Of a stretch of DNA of 12,187 nt, positions 1 through 7,540 are shown piece after piece. Where the stretch lies: assembly GCA_007125435.1 (NCBI GenBank), contig SLDF01000245.1, forward strand, positions 1-12,187. The letters are read 5' to 3'. The stretch's first letter is position 1, and each line of letters begins with the position of its first letter. The position numbers and the translations under genes were made by a program. The stretch is from Saprospiraceae bacterium. GTDB taxonomy: Bacteria > Bacteroidota > Bacteroidia > Chitinophagales > Saprospiraceae. The notes under the pieces are model-generated. The model saw only the letters and a list, made by a program, of their open reading frames with translations. It was not told the DNA's origin and searched no databases.

Positions 1-452
1 CAGAAAAGTTAACAGTTGCTCTCAAGGCATTGGCCCTAAAATACAAGGTGCGCTTCTTGCTATTCGGAGGGCGAAATGAACAGCCCATGCTTCAAAACAT
101 GGCAAGTGCAATAGGCAATGCTACTTGCTTACCTAATCATTTAACGCTGGCTGATGAACTGTGCGTCATTTCCCGAATTGACTTGATGATCGCTATGGAC
201 TCTGCGAATATGCATATGGCTGCTATTCTTGGCAAGCGAGTTGTGTCCATATGGGGTGGTACGCATCCTGCCATGGGCTTTAGTCCGCTTTTTAATGAGG
301 ATGGTATCATACAAGCAGATCTGGATTGTCGTCCGAGTACGGTCTATGGAAAAGTCAAACAGGATTCTGATCGGAAATGTGCTCAGCAAGCTTTCGATGC
401 TGTTAATCCTATAGAGATTACTTCGCGTGTAAGTAAATGGTTAGACCAGTAG
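1..452 (+). CDS. Glycosyltransferase family 9 protein (heptosyltransferase-like), C-terminal part
   Basis: The gene enters from the left edge; the first complete codon in frame is at position 3, and 149 residues are visible before a TAG stop. The visible part is the C-terminal, nucleotide-sugar-binding half of a GT-B fold enzyme. The family 9 signature is clear: a D-S-A-N-M-H-M-A-A segment followed by a hydrophobic strand and I-W-G-G-T-H-P, matching the usual D-S-G-x-x-H-x-A...G-x-T pattern of heptosyltransferases. The Gly of DSG is replaced by Ala here. Such enzymes transfer heptose or related sugars to lipopolysaccharide core or other envelope glycans at the inner face of the cytoplasmic membrane. 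The exact donor and acceptor cannot be told from this fragment, and no other glycan gene is visible in the window. The family call is secure; heptose specificity is inference. Confidence 0.85.
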   Translation, partial: EKLTVALKALALKYKVRFLLFGGRNEQPMLQNMASAIGNATCLPNHLTLADELCVISRIDLMIAMDSANMHMAAILGKRVVSIWGGTHPAMGFSPLFNEDGIIQADLDCRPSTVYGKVKQDSDRKCAQQAFDAVNPIEITSRVSKWLDQ

Positions 453-471
453 GTACAGGCTCAATTCACAA

Positions 472-502
472 CGTCTTATTGTTAATTTTACAATTAGAGA
501 CG
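472..502 (+). terminator. Weak stem-loop after the glycosyltransferase gene
   Basis: A two-part hairpin lies 19 bp after the stop codon of the glycosyltransferase. The outer pairing is CGTCT (472-476) with AGACG (498-502); the inner pairing is ATTGT (478-482) with ACAAT (490-494), with a 7-nt AT loop. No U-tract follows, so it is at best a poor intrinsic terminator. It may instead be an mRNA-end structure or a chance palindrome in AT-rich DNA. Confidence 0.25.
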
Positions 503-629
503 GAGAAGAAATCCAGAACAAAGAATACGTTAAAATTTGTAATTTATACCAACCATAGGGTATAATTAAAAGTATATTATTTATCTTAGCGACCTAAAAT
601 TTTTATTGTAACAAAACTTAAAGAAAAGT

Positions 630-2408
630 ATGAAAAGATTATTTACACTATTAGTTGTATTAGGATTTGTAGCCGCTCAGGCATATGGGCAGAGGTTGGT
701 GATTACCATCAACAGTCCTGAAGATTTAGCAGGACCAATTGAAGAGATTGGACGTACAGATGTTGATGAGCCATGGGACACTCAACCTGAAGTTGGTGAC
801 AACATAACTGCTGACGTTGTCTTAGTAGATGATGGTTCGGATTTTCCATCGCTGGGTTGTGAGCCTTCAGAGCCCGGTCAGTATGATGGTAATATTGTAT
901 TGATCAGACGTGGTGAATGTGCTTTCATAGAGAAGGCATTTCAAGCACAAGAAGCTGGTGCGCTAGCCGTTTTTATAGCAAATAATGTAGCCGGTGAAGG
1001 AGCAATGGGCATGCTAGGAGATGGACGTATGTTAGATATCCCGGTATACTCTGTGAGCTTTGAAACAGGCGAAGCGATCATTGATGCACTTGAAGACGGC
1101 CCTGTAAATATGTCTATTGAGGTTGTGGTATCTTCGGTAGATGTATCCATAACAGATGTAAGAAACCCAATCTTATTTATTCAGCCATGGTCAACGCCAC
1201 AAGCCATCAATGCACTAACAGGAATAGGTGGTGAAGGTGGAAATAGCCTTGGTGCTAGAATTGAGAATGTTGGTACTGATCCTATTGCAGGTGATTTGGT
1301 ATTTACTGTACGCAGCGGTGATGATGAGATTGCTTCTAATTCCGTACCTTTCTCACTAGAGGGTGGAGAAGCTGTTGTTATAGTTGACGACCCTTTGTTT
1401 TCAGTTAATTTTAATGATCCTCTAGAAGTAGGTTTGTACACTTATGAGTATTTGATCACAGGTGATGAATTGAATGAGCAAGATGCTGACTTATCTGATA
1501 ATTCAGTGGTAAAGTCATTTGAGATCAATGATGGCAGCTTTTATCAGTCATCTGCAGATATTACTTCATGGACAAGACCTTTCCCAAGACCGGATAACTT
1601 TGAAGATCTAGTCTATGCTGCCGGTGTATACTTTCCATTCTTCGAAAATGAAGAAGATTATACTATTGAATCCATAGAGGTAAGTCTTGCAGGTGTAGAG
1701 ATTGGACCTGGTGGCGGACCTGCAGGTAATGCCGCTGTATTGGACGGATTAGAATTGAATGTAACCATGCTTAAGATCACAGACGGCAGCAATGTTTTCG
1801 CTGGTGGCGGTACATACGATACAGAAGAAATTGTTGGTTTTGGAGACTACATCACATCAACGGATGATCACTTCAGTACTGTTGAAATTCCATTGGAAGG
1901 TTTCTTGACTGAAGAGGTTGAAGTTGACCCTGACTTCTTTTATTGCCCGATGATTGAGTTTCCTAATGGAAGAGTATGGTTAGGTACTGATTTTGACGAC
2001 TATACAAGAGATGCAGGTTTAGGTGAAAACACAGTTTATTTATTCCCTGATGCTTATTTCTGGGAAGGTCAATTCCAGCAAGCTATCACAAGCGGAGTTA
2101 TGTGGATGAAGTTAAACTTAAGATCTGGTTCTGTATCTACCAAGCCGGAGTTACCTGAAGCAGCTATTGCTTTAATGCCAAACCCGGCAAGTGATTACTC
2201 TATGCTTGACTTGAAGTTTGACAATCCTACGAATGCAACCATTACATTGACAGATATGAATGGTAGAGTATTGAATATATACAGACAAGAGAATATTACT
2301 GAGCACACTCAGCAAATAGATGTATCTAGATTAGCTTCTGGTACTTACTTTGTAAGAGTAGCTACTCCAGATGCGCACAGCGTAAGAAAACTGTCTGTAG
2401 TGAAGTAA
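630..2408 (+). CDS. Secreted PA-domain protein with T9SS type A sorting domain
   Basis: The 592-residue protein starts with a clear signal peptide (MKRLFTLLVV..., likely cleaved after A-Y-G near residue 20). Residues about 60-165 form a protease-associated (PA) domain, with G-x-I-V-L-I-R-R-G-E-C-x-F and A-x-x-A-G-A-x-A-V; Cys77 and Cys97 could form its usual disulfide. Residues about 180-300 look like a beta-sandwich of the CARDB type (I-E-N-V-G-T...L-S-D-N-S). The middle, about 310-500, is unassigned and acidic. Residues about 515-592 are a T9SS type A sorting domain: M-P-N-P-A at 516-520, then T-D-M-N-G-R-V and ending S-G-T-Y-F-V-R-V...K-L-S-V-V-K. It should be exported by Sec, then by T9SS, and anchored or released at the surface. 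No peptidase catalytic motif is seen, so an enzymatic role is not supported. The ATG is preceded by a purine-rich stretch (AAAGAAAAGT) but no strong Shine-Dalgarno, as is common in Bacteroidota. Confidence 0.9.
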   Translation: MKRLFTLLVVLGFVAAQAYGQRLVITINSPEDLAGPIEEIGRTDVDEPWDTQPEVGDNITADVVLVDDGSDFPSLGCEPSEPGQYDGNIVLIRRGECAFIEKAFQAQEAGALAVFIANNVAGEGAMGMLGDGRMLDIPVYSVSFETGEAIIDALEDGPVNMSIEVVVSSVDVSITDVRNPILFIQPWSTPQAINALTGIGGEGGNSLGARIENVGTDPIAGDLVFTVRSGDDEIASNSVPFSLEGGEAVVIVDDPLFSVNFNDPLEVGLYTYEYLITGDELNEQDADLSDNSVVKSFEINDGSFYQSSADITSWTRPFPRPDNFEDLVYAAGVYFPFFENEEDYTIESIEVSLAGVEIGPGGGPAGNAAVLDGLELNVTMLKITDGSNVFAGGGTYDTEEIVGFGDYITSTDDHFSTVEIPLEGFLTEEVEVDPDFFYCPMIEFPNGRVWLGTDFDDYTRDAGLGENTVYLFPDAYFWEGQFQQAITSGVMWMKLNLRSGSVSTKPELPEAAIALMPNPASDYSMLDLKFDNPTNATITLTDMNGRVLNIYRQENITEHTQQIDVSRLASGTYFVRVATPDAHSVRKLSVVK

Positions 2409-2429
2409 GACTTTTCATTTTGTTGACAT

Positions 2430-2466
2430 AAAAAAACCTGAGCATGTATTTGCTCAGGTTTTTTTT
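2430..2466. terminator. Bidirectional intrinsic terminator between convergent genes
   Basis: The stem AAAAAACCTGAGCA (2431-2444) pairs perfectly with TGCTCAGGTTTTTT (2451-2464) around the 6-nt loop TGTATT. There is a T-run on the right and an A-run on the left, so it can terminate transcription in both directions. It lies 21 bp after the PA-domain gene and about 60 bp beyond the 3' end of the convergent flavin-reductase gene, as expected for a shared terminator. Confidence 0.93.
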
Positions 2467-2524
2467 ATGGGTGGAATAAACAGGGCGTCTATGTATCTAA
2501 TATAGCATCTTCACCACAAGTATT

Positions 2525-3376
2525 TTATTCGGCAGACAAAAGCAACTTTGCAGCAGCTTCCACAAGTCCTTGATGAATAAGTTTTTGAGCTTCAAAATGT
2601 CTTTTTTGATCTGTCTCAAGCTTAGCGTATAGCGACCTTGAGACCTGGTCGACTTCCGGTAATGCCGGCAGGGCTGCTATTTCTGCAATTTCATTTCCTG
2701 TCAATATTGGGCTCTTTTTTATATATTCAGGTAGATTGTCAAATCCAACCCCCATAACATTGAATGGCTGAAATATCTTCTGTACAGCATCTCCACTTGC
2801 TCTCGTGTAAAAGGCTCGTCCAAGGCGACCCATCAAATCTATTTTATGTGGGTCAATACGACCCTCTGAGTCCATAATGTCGTCATCAATATGCATTCTG
2901 ACAATATGGCAAAGTATGAGATGCCCGGCTCCACCTGTATCGCCTAAGGGAATGATGTCTTTCACCTTACACTCCATGTTGACAGGTGACTCTTTCACTC
3001 TATAAGGCCTGACCACATCTGACTCCAGCTTAGTGAATCCACCCTTCTCAAACTCATCGACTCCGGTGGGGTAGTCAATAGAGGTGATGGCCATCTGTCT
3101 CACAATATCGTAAGAGACGACATTAATGACGCATTCTTTAGTCTTCTCGATATTAGCAAGCGTATCTTTTGTACTGTTATTACTGACCCGTCGATTAGAG
3201 CTGAACACAGCTATAGGCGGGTTAGAACTGAATACATTAAAGAAGCTGTATGGCGCCAAATTAGATATGCCATGCTGATCTACTGTACTTACAAATGCAA
3301 TAGGTCTGGGAGCTACACTGCCTACAAGCAATTGATGGAGATCCTTTGTCGCTATCTTGTCGGTGTCAATTACCAT
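2525..3376 (-). CDS. Flavin reductase family (FMN-binding split-barrel) protein
   Basis: The 283-residue protein belongs to the flavin-reductase-like, FMN-binding split-barrel family (DIM6/NTAB type). The N-terminal core shows the typical run: L-V-G-S-V-A-P-R-P-I-A-F-V-S-T (17-31), then G-x-x-N-L-A-P-Y-S-F-F and a segment N-P-P-I-A-V-F-S (52-59). These build the FMN-binding barrel. The C-terminal third is helical and charged, and full length is normal for this group. Members reduce flavins with NAD(P)H or bind FMN in oxidoreductases of aromatic or other metabolism; the substrate here cannot be told. It lies 38 bp after the RsmB-like methyltransferase on the same strand and is probably its co-transcribed distal gene, with no visible functional link. 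The ATG at 3374-3376 fits the family N-terminus. It ends near the bidirectional terminator. Confidence 0.87.
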   Translation of the reverse strand: MVIDTDKIATKDLHQLLVGSVAPRPIAFVSTVDQHGISNLAPYSFFNVFSSNPPIAVFSSNRRVSNNSTKDTLANIEKTKECVINVVSYDIVRQMAITSIDYPTGVDEFEKGGFTKLESDVVRPYRVKESPVNMECKVKDIIPLGDTGGAGHLILCHIVRMHIDDDIMDSEGRIDPHKIDLMGRLGRAFYTRASGDAVQKIFQPFNVMGVGFDNLPEYIKKSPILTGNEIAEIAALPALPEVDQVSRSLYAKLETDQKRHFEAQKLIHQGLVEAAAKLLLSAE

Positions 3377-3414
3377 ATATTTTTCTATTTTATTTTAGTT
3401 TATTAATGCCTAGA

Positions 3415-4614
3415 CTATGCTTTCCTGATCAATCTGGCCATATAAAAGCCATCATATCCAAAAGTATGAGGAGACAATGTACGATCTTCTTCTAGTTCAA
3501 ATTCAGGATGATCATTGATGAAACGGTCGACTTGTTGGCGATTTTCTGAACTGAGCACACTACAAGTGGCATATACCAATTTACCACCGGGCTTTACCAT
3601 CTTGGTGTAGCGGTTCAAGATGTCTGCCTGTATCGCTTTTATGTCATTCAGAAAGTCCGGTGTCATTTTCCATTTACTATCCGGATTACGACGTAAAACA
3701 CCAGAACCCGTACAAGGTACATCCAAAAGAAGACGGTCTGCTTTACCATGCAGTCTTTTGACGACTTTAGAGTTCTCGATCTGACGTGTTTCGACATTGC
3801 CGGCACCTGCTCGTCTAGCTCTGATTTTAAGTTCAGCCAGCTTGTAATCTTCTGTATCCATGGCAATTATCCTGCCTTTAGCAGACATCAGTGCAGACAG
3901 ATGTAGTGTCTTACCTCCGGCTCCGGCGCATGCATCTATGACTTGCATCCCGGGCGATACTTGCAAGAATGGCGCGACTTCTTGAGATGCCCTATCCTGC
4001 ACTTCGAATAGACCTCGTTGGAATGCCTTGGTTCGGAACACATTGGTCCTTCTTTTCAATACCAGAGCATCACTATCGTCGAAGATGGCCGCTTGTACTT
4101 TATCTCTTTCCAACTGCTTGAGCAGGCTTGCTTTTCCTGTCTTGAGTGTGTTTGTTCTGAGGACGACATCGGCCTCCGTGTTGAGCGCTTTGAGTAAGGC
4201 GTCGTATTCTTTAGGGTAATCGGCCTTGATTGCTTTATAAAGCCAGTCAGGAACAGACTCCTTTATCTCTGTCTTGCCCTCAGCTTCCTGGAGTTTGGCC
4301 TCGAGACGATCAGGCGACATCAAAGGCAACACAGGAAAATCCGGCAGATCGTTCGTTTTCCACCATAGCCATGTCTTGAACAAGCCCTGTGACAGTTGCT
4401 CCTCCTTGACCCGGGACGGCATTAAAAACAAAAGCAGTCTCTTGTATCGGATAATCTCATAAGTCGTTGAAGCGATAAAATGTCGATCCCTTGCCCCCCA
4501 TTTTTTGTTTGTTTTGAGCTTGCGCTCAATGGCCTTGTCGGCATAGACCCCTTCGATGAGTATGTCATCTAAAGTTTCTACAACAGCTCGAATTAAATTT
4601 GGATAAAGTTTCAT
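3415..4614 (-). CDS. RsmB/NOP-family RNA (cytosine-5-) methyltransferase
   Basis: The 399-residue protein is a SAM-dependent RNA m5C methyltransferase of the RsmB/NOP2 family. The N-terminal ~65 residues resemble the NusB-like domain of RsmB (A-R-D-R-H-F-I-A-S-T-T-Y-E-I-I-R at 41-56). The catalytic domain has SAM motif I, D-A-C-A-G-A-G-G-K-T (227-236), and an acidic motif II (A-M-D-T-E, 251-255). Motif IV is D-V-P-C-T-G-S-G (298-305) and motif VI is A-T-C-S-V (349-353). The two cysteines of the mechanism are Cys301 (Pro-Cys) and Cys351 (Thr-Cys); one forms the covalent C6 adduct and the other releases the enzyme. By analogy the target is 16S rRNA (C967 in E. coli), but the substrate is not proven and Bacteroidota carry several paralogues. 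It has its own promoter and a structured leader, and is followed 38 bp on by the flavin-reductase-like gene. Confidence 0.9.
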   Translation of the reverse strand: MKLYPNLIRAVVETLDDILIEGVYADKAIERKLKTNKKWGARDRHFIASTTYEIIRYKRLLLFLMPSRVKEEQLSQGLFKTWLWWKTNDLPDFPVLPLMSPDRLEAKLQEAEGKTEIKESVPDWLYKAIKADYPKEYDALLKALNTEADVVLRTNTLKTGKASLLKQLERDKVQAAIFDDSDALVLKRRTNVFRTKAFQRGLFEVQDRASQEVAPFLQVSPGMQVIDACAGAGGKTLHLSALMSAKGRIIAMDTEDYKLAELKIRARRAGAGNVETRQIENSKVVKRLHGKADRLLLDVPCTGSGVLRRNPDSKWKMTPDFLNDIKAIQADILNRYTKMVKPGGKLVYATCSVLSSENRQQVDRFINDHPEFELEEDRTLSPHTFGYDGFYMARLIRKA

Positions 4615-4635
4615 TGATGTATTTTGGTTCGCCTC

Positions 4636-4675
4636 ATCACAAAAGTGTGATTGGGCTGTTGTTATTCAACAGCTC
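4636..4675 (-). other. Two adjacent hairpins in the 5' leader of the RsmB-like gene
   Basis: Two perfect stem-loops lie back to back between the predicted promoter and the ATG of the RsmB-like gene. The first in transcription order pairs 4667-4673 with 4655-4661 (GCTGTTG/CAACAGC, loop of 5), extended by two more pairs at its base. The second pairs 4646-4651 with 4636-4641 (ATCACA/TGTGAT) around a 4-nt loop. No U-tract follows either, so they are not typical terminators. They could control translation, stabilise the mRNA, or mark the 3' end of prmC read-through transcripts. Confidence 0.5.
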
Positions 4676-4702
4676 CTAAGGGAAGCCATGTTGAATATTT
4701 CT

Positions 4703-4733
4703 CAAAGATAAGGGTATAGAAGGGTAACTCAAA
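4703..4733 (-). promoter_or_regulatory. Bacteroidota-type sigma-ABfr promoter for the RsmB-like gene
   Basis: Read on the minus strand, TTTG (4733-4730) is followed by exactly 19 nt and then TATCTTTG (4710-4703). This is a full match to the Bacteroidota consensus TTTG-N19-TAnnTTTG. The start site would fall near 4696, giving a leader of about 80 nt before the ATG at 4614. It lies in the 176-bp gap after prmC, so the RsmB-like gene probably has its own transcription unit. Confidence 0.7.
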
Positions 4734-4790
4734 TATTGATGTTTGAAATATACCATAAGTTGGAAATTCTCTTCCTTTTTTAGTGTTAGA

Positions 4791-5621
4791 TTATCTCACT
4801 CTACATCTCAATATCCTATCCTTGCCACTCAGGTCTTTGATGATGCCAGTTTGATAGCCATGGCCACTAAAACATTGCTCTATAGCGGCGGCCCGGAACT
4901 CATTTAACTCTAAGAATACATGCCCATTCGGCGTCAATCTTCCCCTGCCAAACTTTGCGATGGCCGAGTAAAACTCCATTCCGTCGCGATCACCAGTAAA
5001 CAATGCCTGATGAGGTTCAAACGTCAAACAACTCTGACCGACCTGATGGCGCTCACTCAATGGAATATACGGCGGATTACTCACGATCACATCCCACTGT
5101 CTACCCAGACCAGACCAATGTCGCTCATCCAAAAAATCAAGAACTTCAAACTGAACATCGGTGCGATGCAGCACAGCATTGTCTCTAGCAATGGCTAAAG
5201 CATCTTCACTGACATCCAGACCTAGTACATGTGCGCTGGGAAGATGTTTCTTTAGCATGATGGCAATGCACCCACTTCCAGTGCCAATGTCGACTATGCT
5301 CAGAGCCCGGTCTTGACTTTTATAGGTTTTGATGATGTGGTCTACCAGTTCTTCGGTTTCCGGTCTGGGGATCAATACAGAAGCGCTCACTTTAAATGTA
5401 CTGTCATAAAAATACGCTTTTCCACAGATGTACTGCACCGGTTCCCCATCCAGTAAGCGATTTAAGGCAGACTGGGCTTCGGTATATGCCCTCGTGTCAA
5501 ATGCTTGTTTCTTGATGGGGAAGTCTTCGATCAATACTCTAAGCAGTGACCTCGCCTCCCGCTCTCCATGGAGGGCAATTAATTGTGATAGGGCTTGATC
5601 GTACCAGTCTTTGTAAAGCAT
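4791..5621 (-). CDS. prmC: Peptide chain release factor N5-glutamine methyltransferase
   Basis: The 276-residue enzyme methylates the Gln of the GGQ motif in release factors RF1 and RF2, using SAM, to support peptide release at stop codons. The N-terminal ~75 residues are the helical release-factor-binding domain. The family sequence P-V-Q-Y-I-C-G (61-67) is followed by L-I-P-R-P-E-T-E-E-L-V (83-93). The SAM-binding motif is D-I-G-T-G-S-G-C-I-A (111-120), and the catalytic S-N-P-P-Y-I-P (181-187) binds the glutamine amide. The late motif F-E-P-H-Q-A-L-F-x-G-D-x-D-G is also typical. Length is normal. It starts only 19 bp after the nspC stop and so is likely co-transcribed with it; the pairing has no obvious shared pathway. 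The ATG start fits the family N-terminus. Confidence 0.96.
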   Translation of the reverse strand: MLYKDWYDQALSQLIALHGEREARSLLRVLIEDFPIKKQAFDTRAYTEAQSALNRLLDGEPVQYICGKAYFYDSTFKVSASVLIPRPETEELVDHIIKTYKSQDRALSIVDIGTGSGCIAIMLKKHLPSAHVLGLDVSEDALAIARDNAVLHRTDVQFEVLDFLDERHWSGLGRQWDVIVSNPPYIPLSERHQVGQSCLTFEPHQALFTGDRDGMEFYSAIAKFGRGRLTPNGHVFLELNEFRAAAIEQCFSGHGYQTGIIKDLSGKDRILRCRVR

Positions 5622-5640
5622 TGAAAAGATTTATTCCGTC

Positions 5641-6777
5641 CTAAGACAGTCGATTTTTATAATCCTCATAGCCAAATGTCCTTATGACGTCTATATCTCC
5701 ATTTTTTCGCATGATCGCTATAGATGGATGCTGCACACCATTGAATGTTGTAGTCTTGACCATGGTATAATGCATCATATCTTTCAATACAATATGGTCA
5801 CCCGGATTTAGCGGCTGATCAAAGCCATATTCAGACATATAATCACCGGACAAGCAGCTCATTCCGCCCAGTCGATAGACATGCTGCCCGGGCTTGGGCT
5901 CAAGGTCTGCCCCCTCTACCAGAGGTTTATAAGGCATCTCTAGCGTATCCGGCATGTGTGCTGTAAAAGACACATCGAGCATAGCCGTTTTCACTCCCTG
6001 ATTGTCCACAACATCTAATACAGTAGAGAGAAGATCACCTGTCTGCCATGCTATTGCAGAGCCGGGTTCAAGTATGATATCGACATTGTACTTCGTCTTG
6101 AAGTCCCGCAGAAGTTGAATTAGATGCTTCGTATCATAACCGACCCTTGTCATCAGGTGTCCTCCGCCCATATTGACCCATTTAGCCTGATGAATCAAGC
6201 GTCCAAACTTGTCTTCAAACGATAGCAAGACCCGCTCCAGACTGTAAGAATCATTTTCGCACAAGGCATGAAAGTGTAGGCCCTCTATACCATCCGGCAA
6301 TTCACCATCAAAGTGATCATATGGTACACCAAGCCTTGACCCCGGTGTACAAGGGTTATATAAATCTGTCCCTACATCGGAGTAACCGGGATTGACACGG
6401 ATACCAAAGGATACATCAGACGAAGATGTGACATATGGCTTGTATCGTTCATACTCACTCAGCGAATTGAAACTCATATACGCACTCACACCCATTATCG
6501 CCTCGAAATCACGAGGAACATAAGCAGCGCAATAGGTGTGTGCTTTTTTACCCATTTTTTCATGAATGAGCATGGCTTCATGCAGAGAACTCGCAGTGGC
6601 ACCATCCAGATATTCGCTCACTAGAGGAAACACCGACCACATAGCAAACCCCTTTAGAGCCAAAATGATGGATATGTCGGCCTCATCCTTCACCGACTTG
6701 ATCAGCTTCAGATTGTTTATAAGCAAGGTTTCATCCAGCACATAAGCAGGAGATTCTATGCCCTTGTACTTAGTCAT
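5641..6777 (-). CDS. nspC: Carboxynorspermidine/carboxyspermidine decarboxylase
   Basis: The 378-residue protein is a PLP-dependent, alanine-racemase-fold decarboxylase of the NspC (CANSDC) group. It removes CO2 from carboxyspermidine or carboxynorspermidine to give spermidine or norspermidine, the last step of the route that avoids S-adenosylmethionine decarboxylase. Visible family marks are the PLP lysine in A-L-K-G-F-A-M-W (Lys42), G-A-T-A-S-S-L-H-E-A (59-68) and H-F-H-A-L-C-E (168-174). Further marks are G-G-G-H (204-207), the phosphate-binding E-P-G-S-A (237-241), G-G-M-S-C-L-S-G-D with catalytic Cys308, and M-H-Y-T-M-V-K near the C-terminus. The partner carboxyspermidine dehydrogenase is not in this window and must lie elsewhere. 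It is the first gene of a leftward unit with prmC. A strong terminator on the same strand sits about 97 bp upstream of its ATG, and no full consensus promoter is seen in between. Confidence 0.94.
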   Translation of the reverse strand: MTKYKGIESPAYVLDETLLINNLKLIKSVKDEADISIILALKGFAMWSVFPLVSEYLDGATASSLHEAMLIHEKMGKKAHTYCAAYVPRDFEAIMGVSAYMSFNSLSEYERYKPYVTSSSDVSFGIRVNPGYSDVGTDLYNPCTPGSRLGVPYDHFDGELPDGIEGLHFHALCENDSYSLERVLLSFEDKFGRLIHQAKWVNMGGGHLMTRVGYDTKHLIQLLRDFKTKYNVDIILEPGSAIAWQTGDLLSTVLDVVDNQGVKTAMLDVSFTAHMPDTLEMPYKPLVEGADLEPKPGQHVYRLGGMSCLSGDYMSEYGFDQPLNPGDHIVLKDMMHYTMVKTTTFNGVQHPSIAIMRKNGDIDVIRTFGYEDYKNRLS

Positions 6778-6873
6778 ATATTTTTTTGTGTAAAGATAAT
6801 GGATTTATCATTCAGGCAGGAAGATTTTAAGGTTGTGATCAGAAAGCACATGTATGACAAGTATTTACAAGAC

Positions 6874-6904
6874 AAAAAAAGAGCCCCACCATTGTGAAGC
6901 TCTT
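6874..6904 (-). terminator. Strong leftward intrinsic terminator upstream of nspC
   Basis: On the minus strand, AAGAGC plus UUCAC pairs with GUGGG plus GCUCUU around an AAUG loop, giving an 11-bp stem counting two U-G wobbles. A run of seven T follows. Read on the plus strand, the inner pairs become mismatches, so the element works leftward. No protein gene is visible upstream on that strand before 7975. It therefore ends an unrecognised transcript, or acts as an attenuator in front of nspC. Confidence 0.75.
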
Positions 6905-6941
6905 AAAACTTGATAAAAAGTTTGTGCTTAGGGTTAGTATG

Positions 6942-7056
6942 CACAATCACCAATTAAGATTGTGACATAAAAGTAATGACAGAAATCTGCTTTGAAAGAG
7001 CAAGTTGCCTAAGTGGTTGAATTACAATGCTAAATGGTCGCATCATAGCCATTTAG
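6942..7056 (-). other. Two perfect stem-loops upstream of the leftward terminator; possible small RNA or leader
   Basis: CTAAATGG (7030-7037) pairs perfectly with CCATTTAG (7049-7056) around an 11-nt loop. CACAATC (6942-6948) pairs perfectly with GATTGTG (6958-6964) around a 9-nt loop. With the terminator at 6874-6904 they form three hairpins in series on the minus strand, the layout of a small non-coding RNA or an attenuated leader of nspC. I recognise no known RNA family and find no TAnnTTTG box just upstream on that strand. Only a 30-codon ORF is present, without a convincing ribosome site. Function is unknown. Confidence 0.3.
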
Positions 7057-7094
7057 TGGTAAATGAAAAGCATTTGTATGTACCCTATTTTTTA

Positions 7095-7377
7095 CTTTGG
7101 GCATCACCCTCCTCCTGTCGTCGTCGGGTCGCTTTTTAGAGTCTGAAAATAGCCATCTTAATGATCCCAAGTCTTGCTCTTTTGAGCGACATCTTCAATA
7201 AAAAATACTTACGTAGCTTTGGCTATGCGCGTATTTTTTATTCTTCGATCTCACTCAAAATAGCTACGACTTAGACCATACGACGGCTATTTTCAGACTC
7301 ATTAAGGGACTCGCTGTTCGCTCGGTCCTGAGGACTCACTCGCATACGCTTGTGATCCACTCCGCATCGCTGATGCA
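7095..7377 (+). repeat. Dispersed intergenic repeat, copy A (283 bp), with long internal palindrome
   Basis: This stretch matches 10899-11182 in the same orientation with about 16 differences, including one 1-nt indel in an A-tract (hand alignment, about 94% identity). It begins CTTTGGGCATCACCC and ends CGCTGATGCA; GCATCA near the left end is the inverse of TGATGC near the right end. The core 7139-7300 is an imperfect palindrome centred near 7220. Outer arms GAGTCTGAAAATAGCC (7139-7154 and inverse 7285-7300) are perfect. Middle arms are TTTTGAG/CTCAAAA (7180-7186, 7254-7260), and inner arms are ATAAAAAATAC/GTATTTTTTAT (7198-7208, 7231-7241). It encodes no conserved protein. It is probably a non-autonomous MITE- or REP-like element; no target-site duplication is seen. 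Confidence 0.85.
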
Positions 7378-7540
7378 TTGCTCCTCCGTATACCTGCAAT
7401 CACGGTCAAGAATTCAAGTTAAAATCATCAAATAGCAAAATCTCTTCACTTTGTTTTTTTTCTGCTCATGAAATGGATATTTTTATTGAGCCTCGTTCTT
7501 CCCAGGCGGTCTCCTTTGATCAAAGATGGTATACCCATTC

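Noticed and set aside
4920..5198. 92-codon rightward ORF antisense to prmC
   Set aside because: It lies wholly inside the well-supported prmC gene, which has all its catalytic motifs; the translation has no recognisable domain.
6791..6798. TATCTTTA upstream of nspC as its -7 promoter box
   Set aside because: It differs from TAnnTTTG at the last base and there is no TTG near 19 nt upstream on the minus strand.
6960..7050. 30-codon leftward ORF (starts MMRPFSIV) between the stem-loops upstream of nspC
   Set aside because: No ribosome site or family resemblance, and its DNA overlaps perfect hairpins; chance ORFs of this size are common.
7301..7377. GC-rich right part of repeat copy A as a possible tRNA
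   Set aside because: Small hairpins are present, but there is no cloverleaf order, T-loop or anticodon arm that fits, and the sequence repeats in copy B as part of the larger element.
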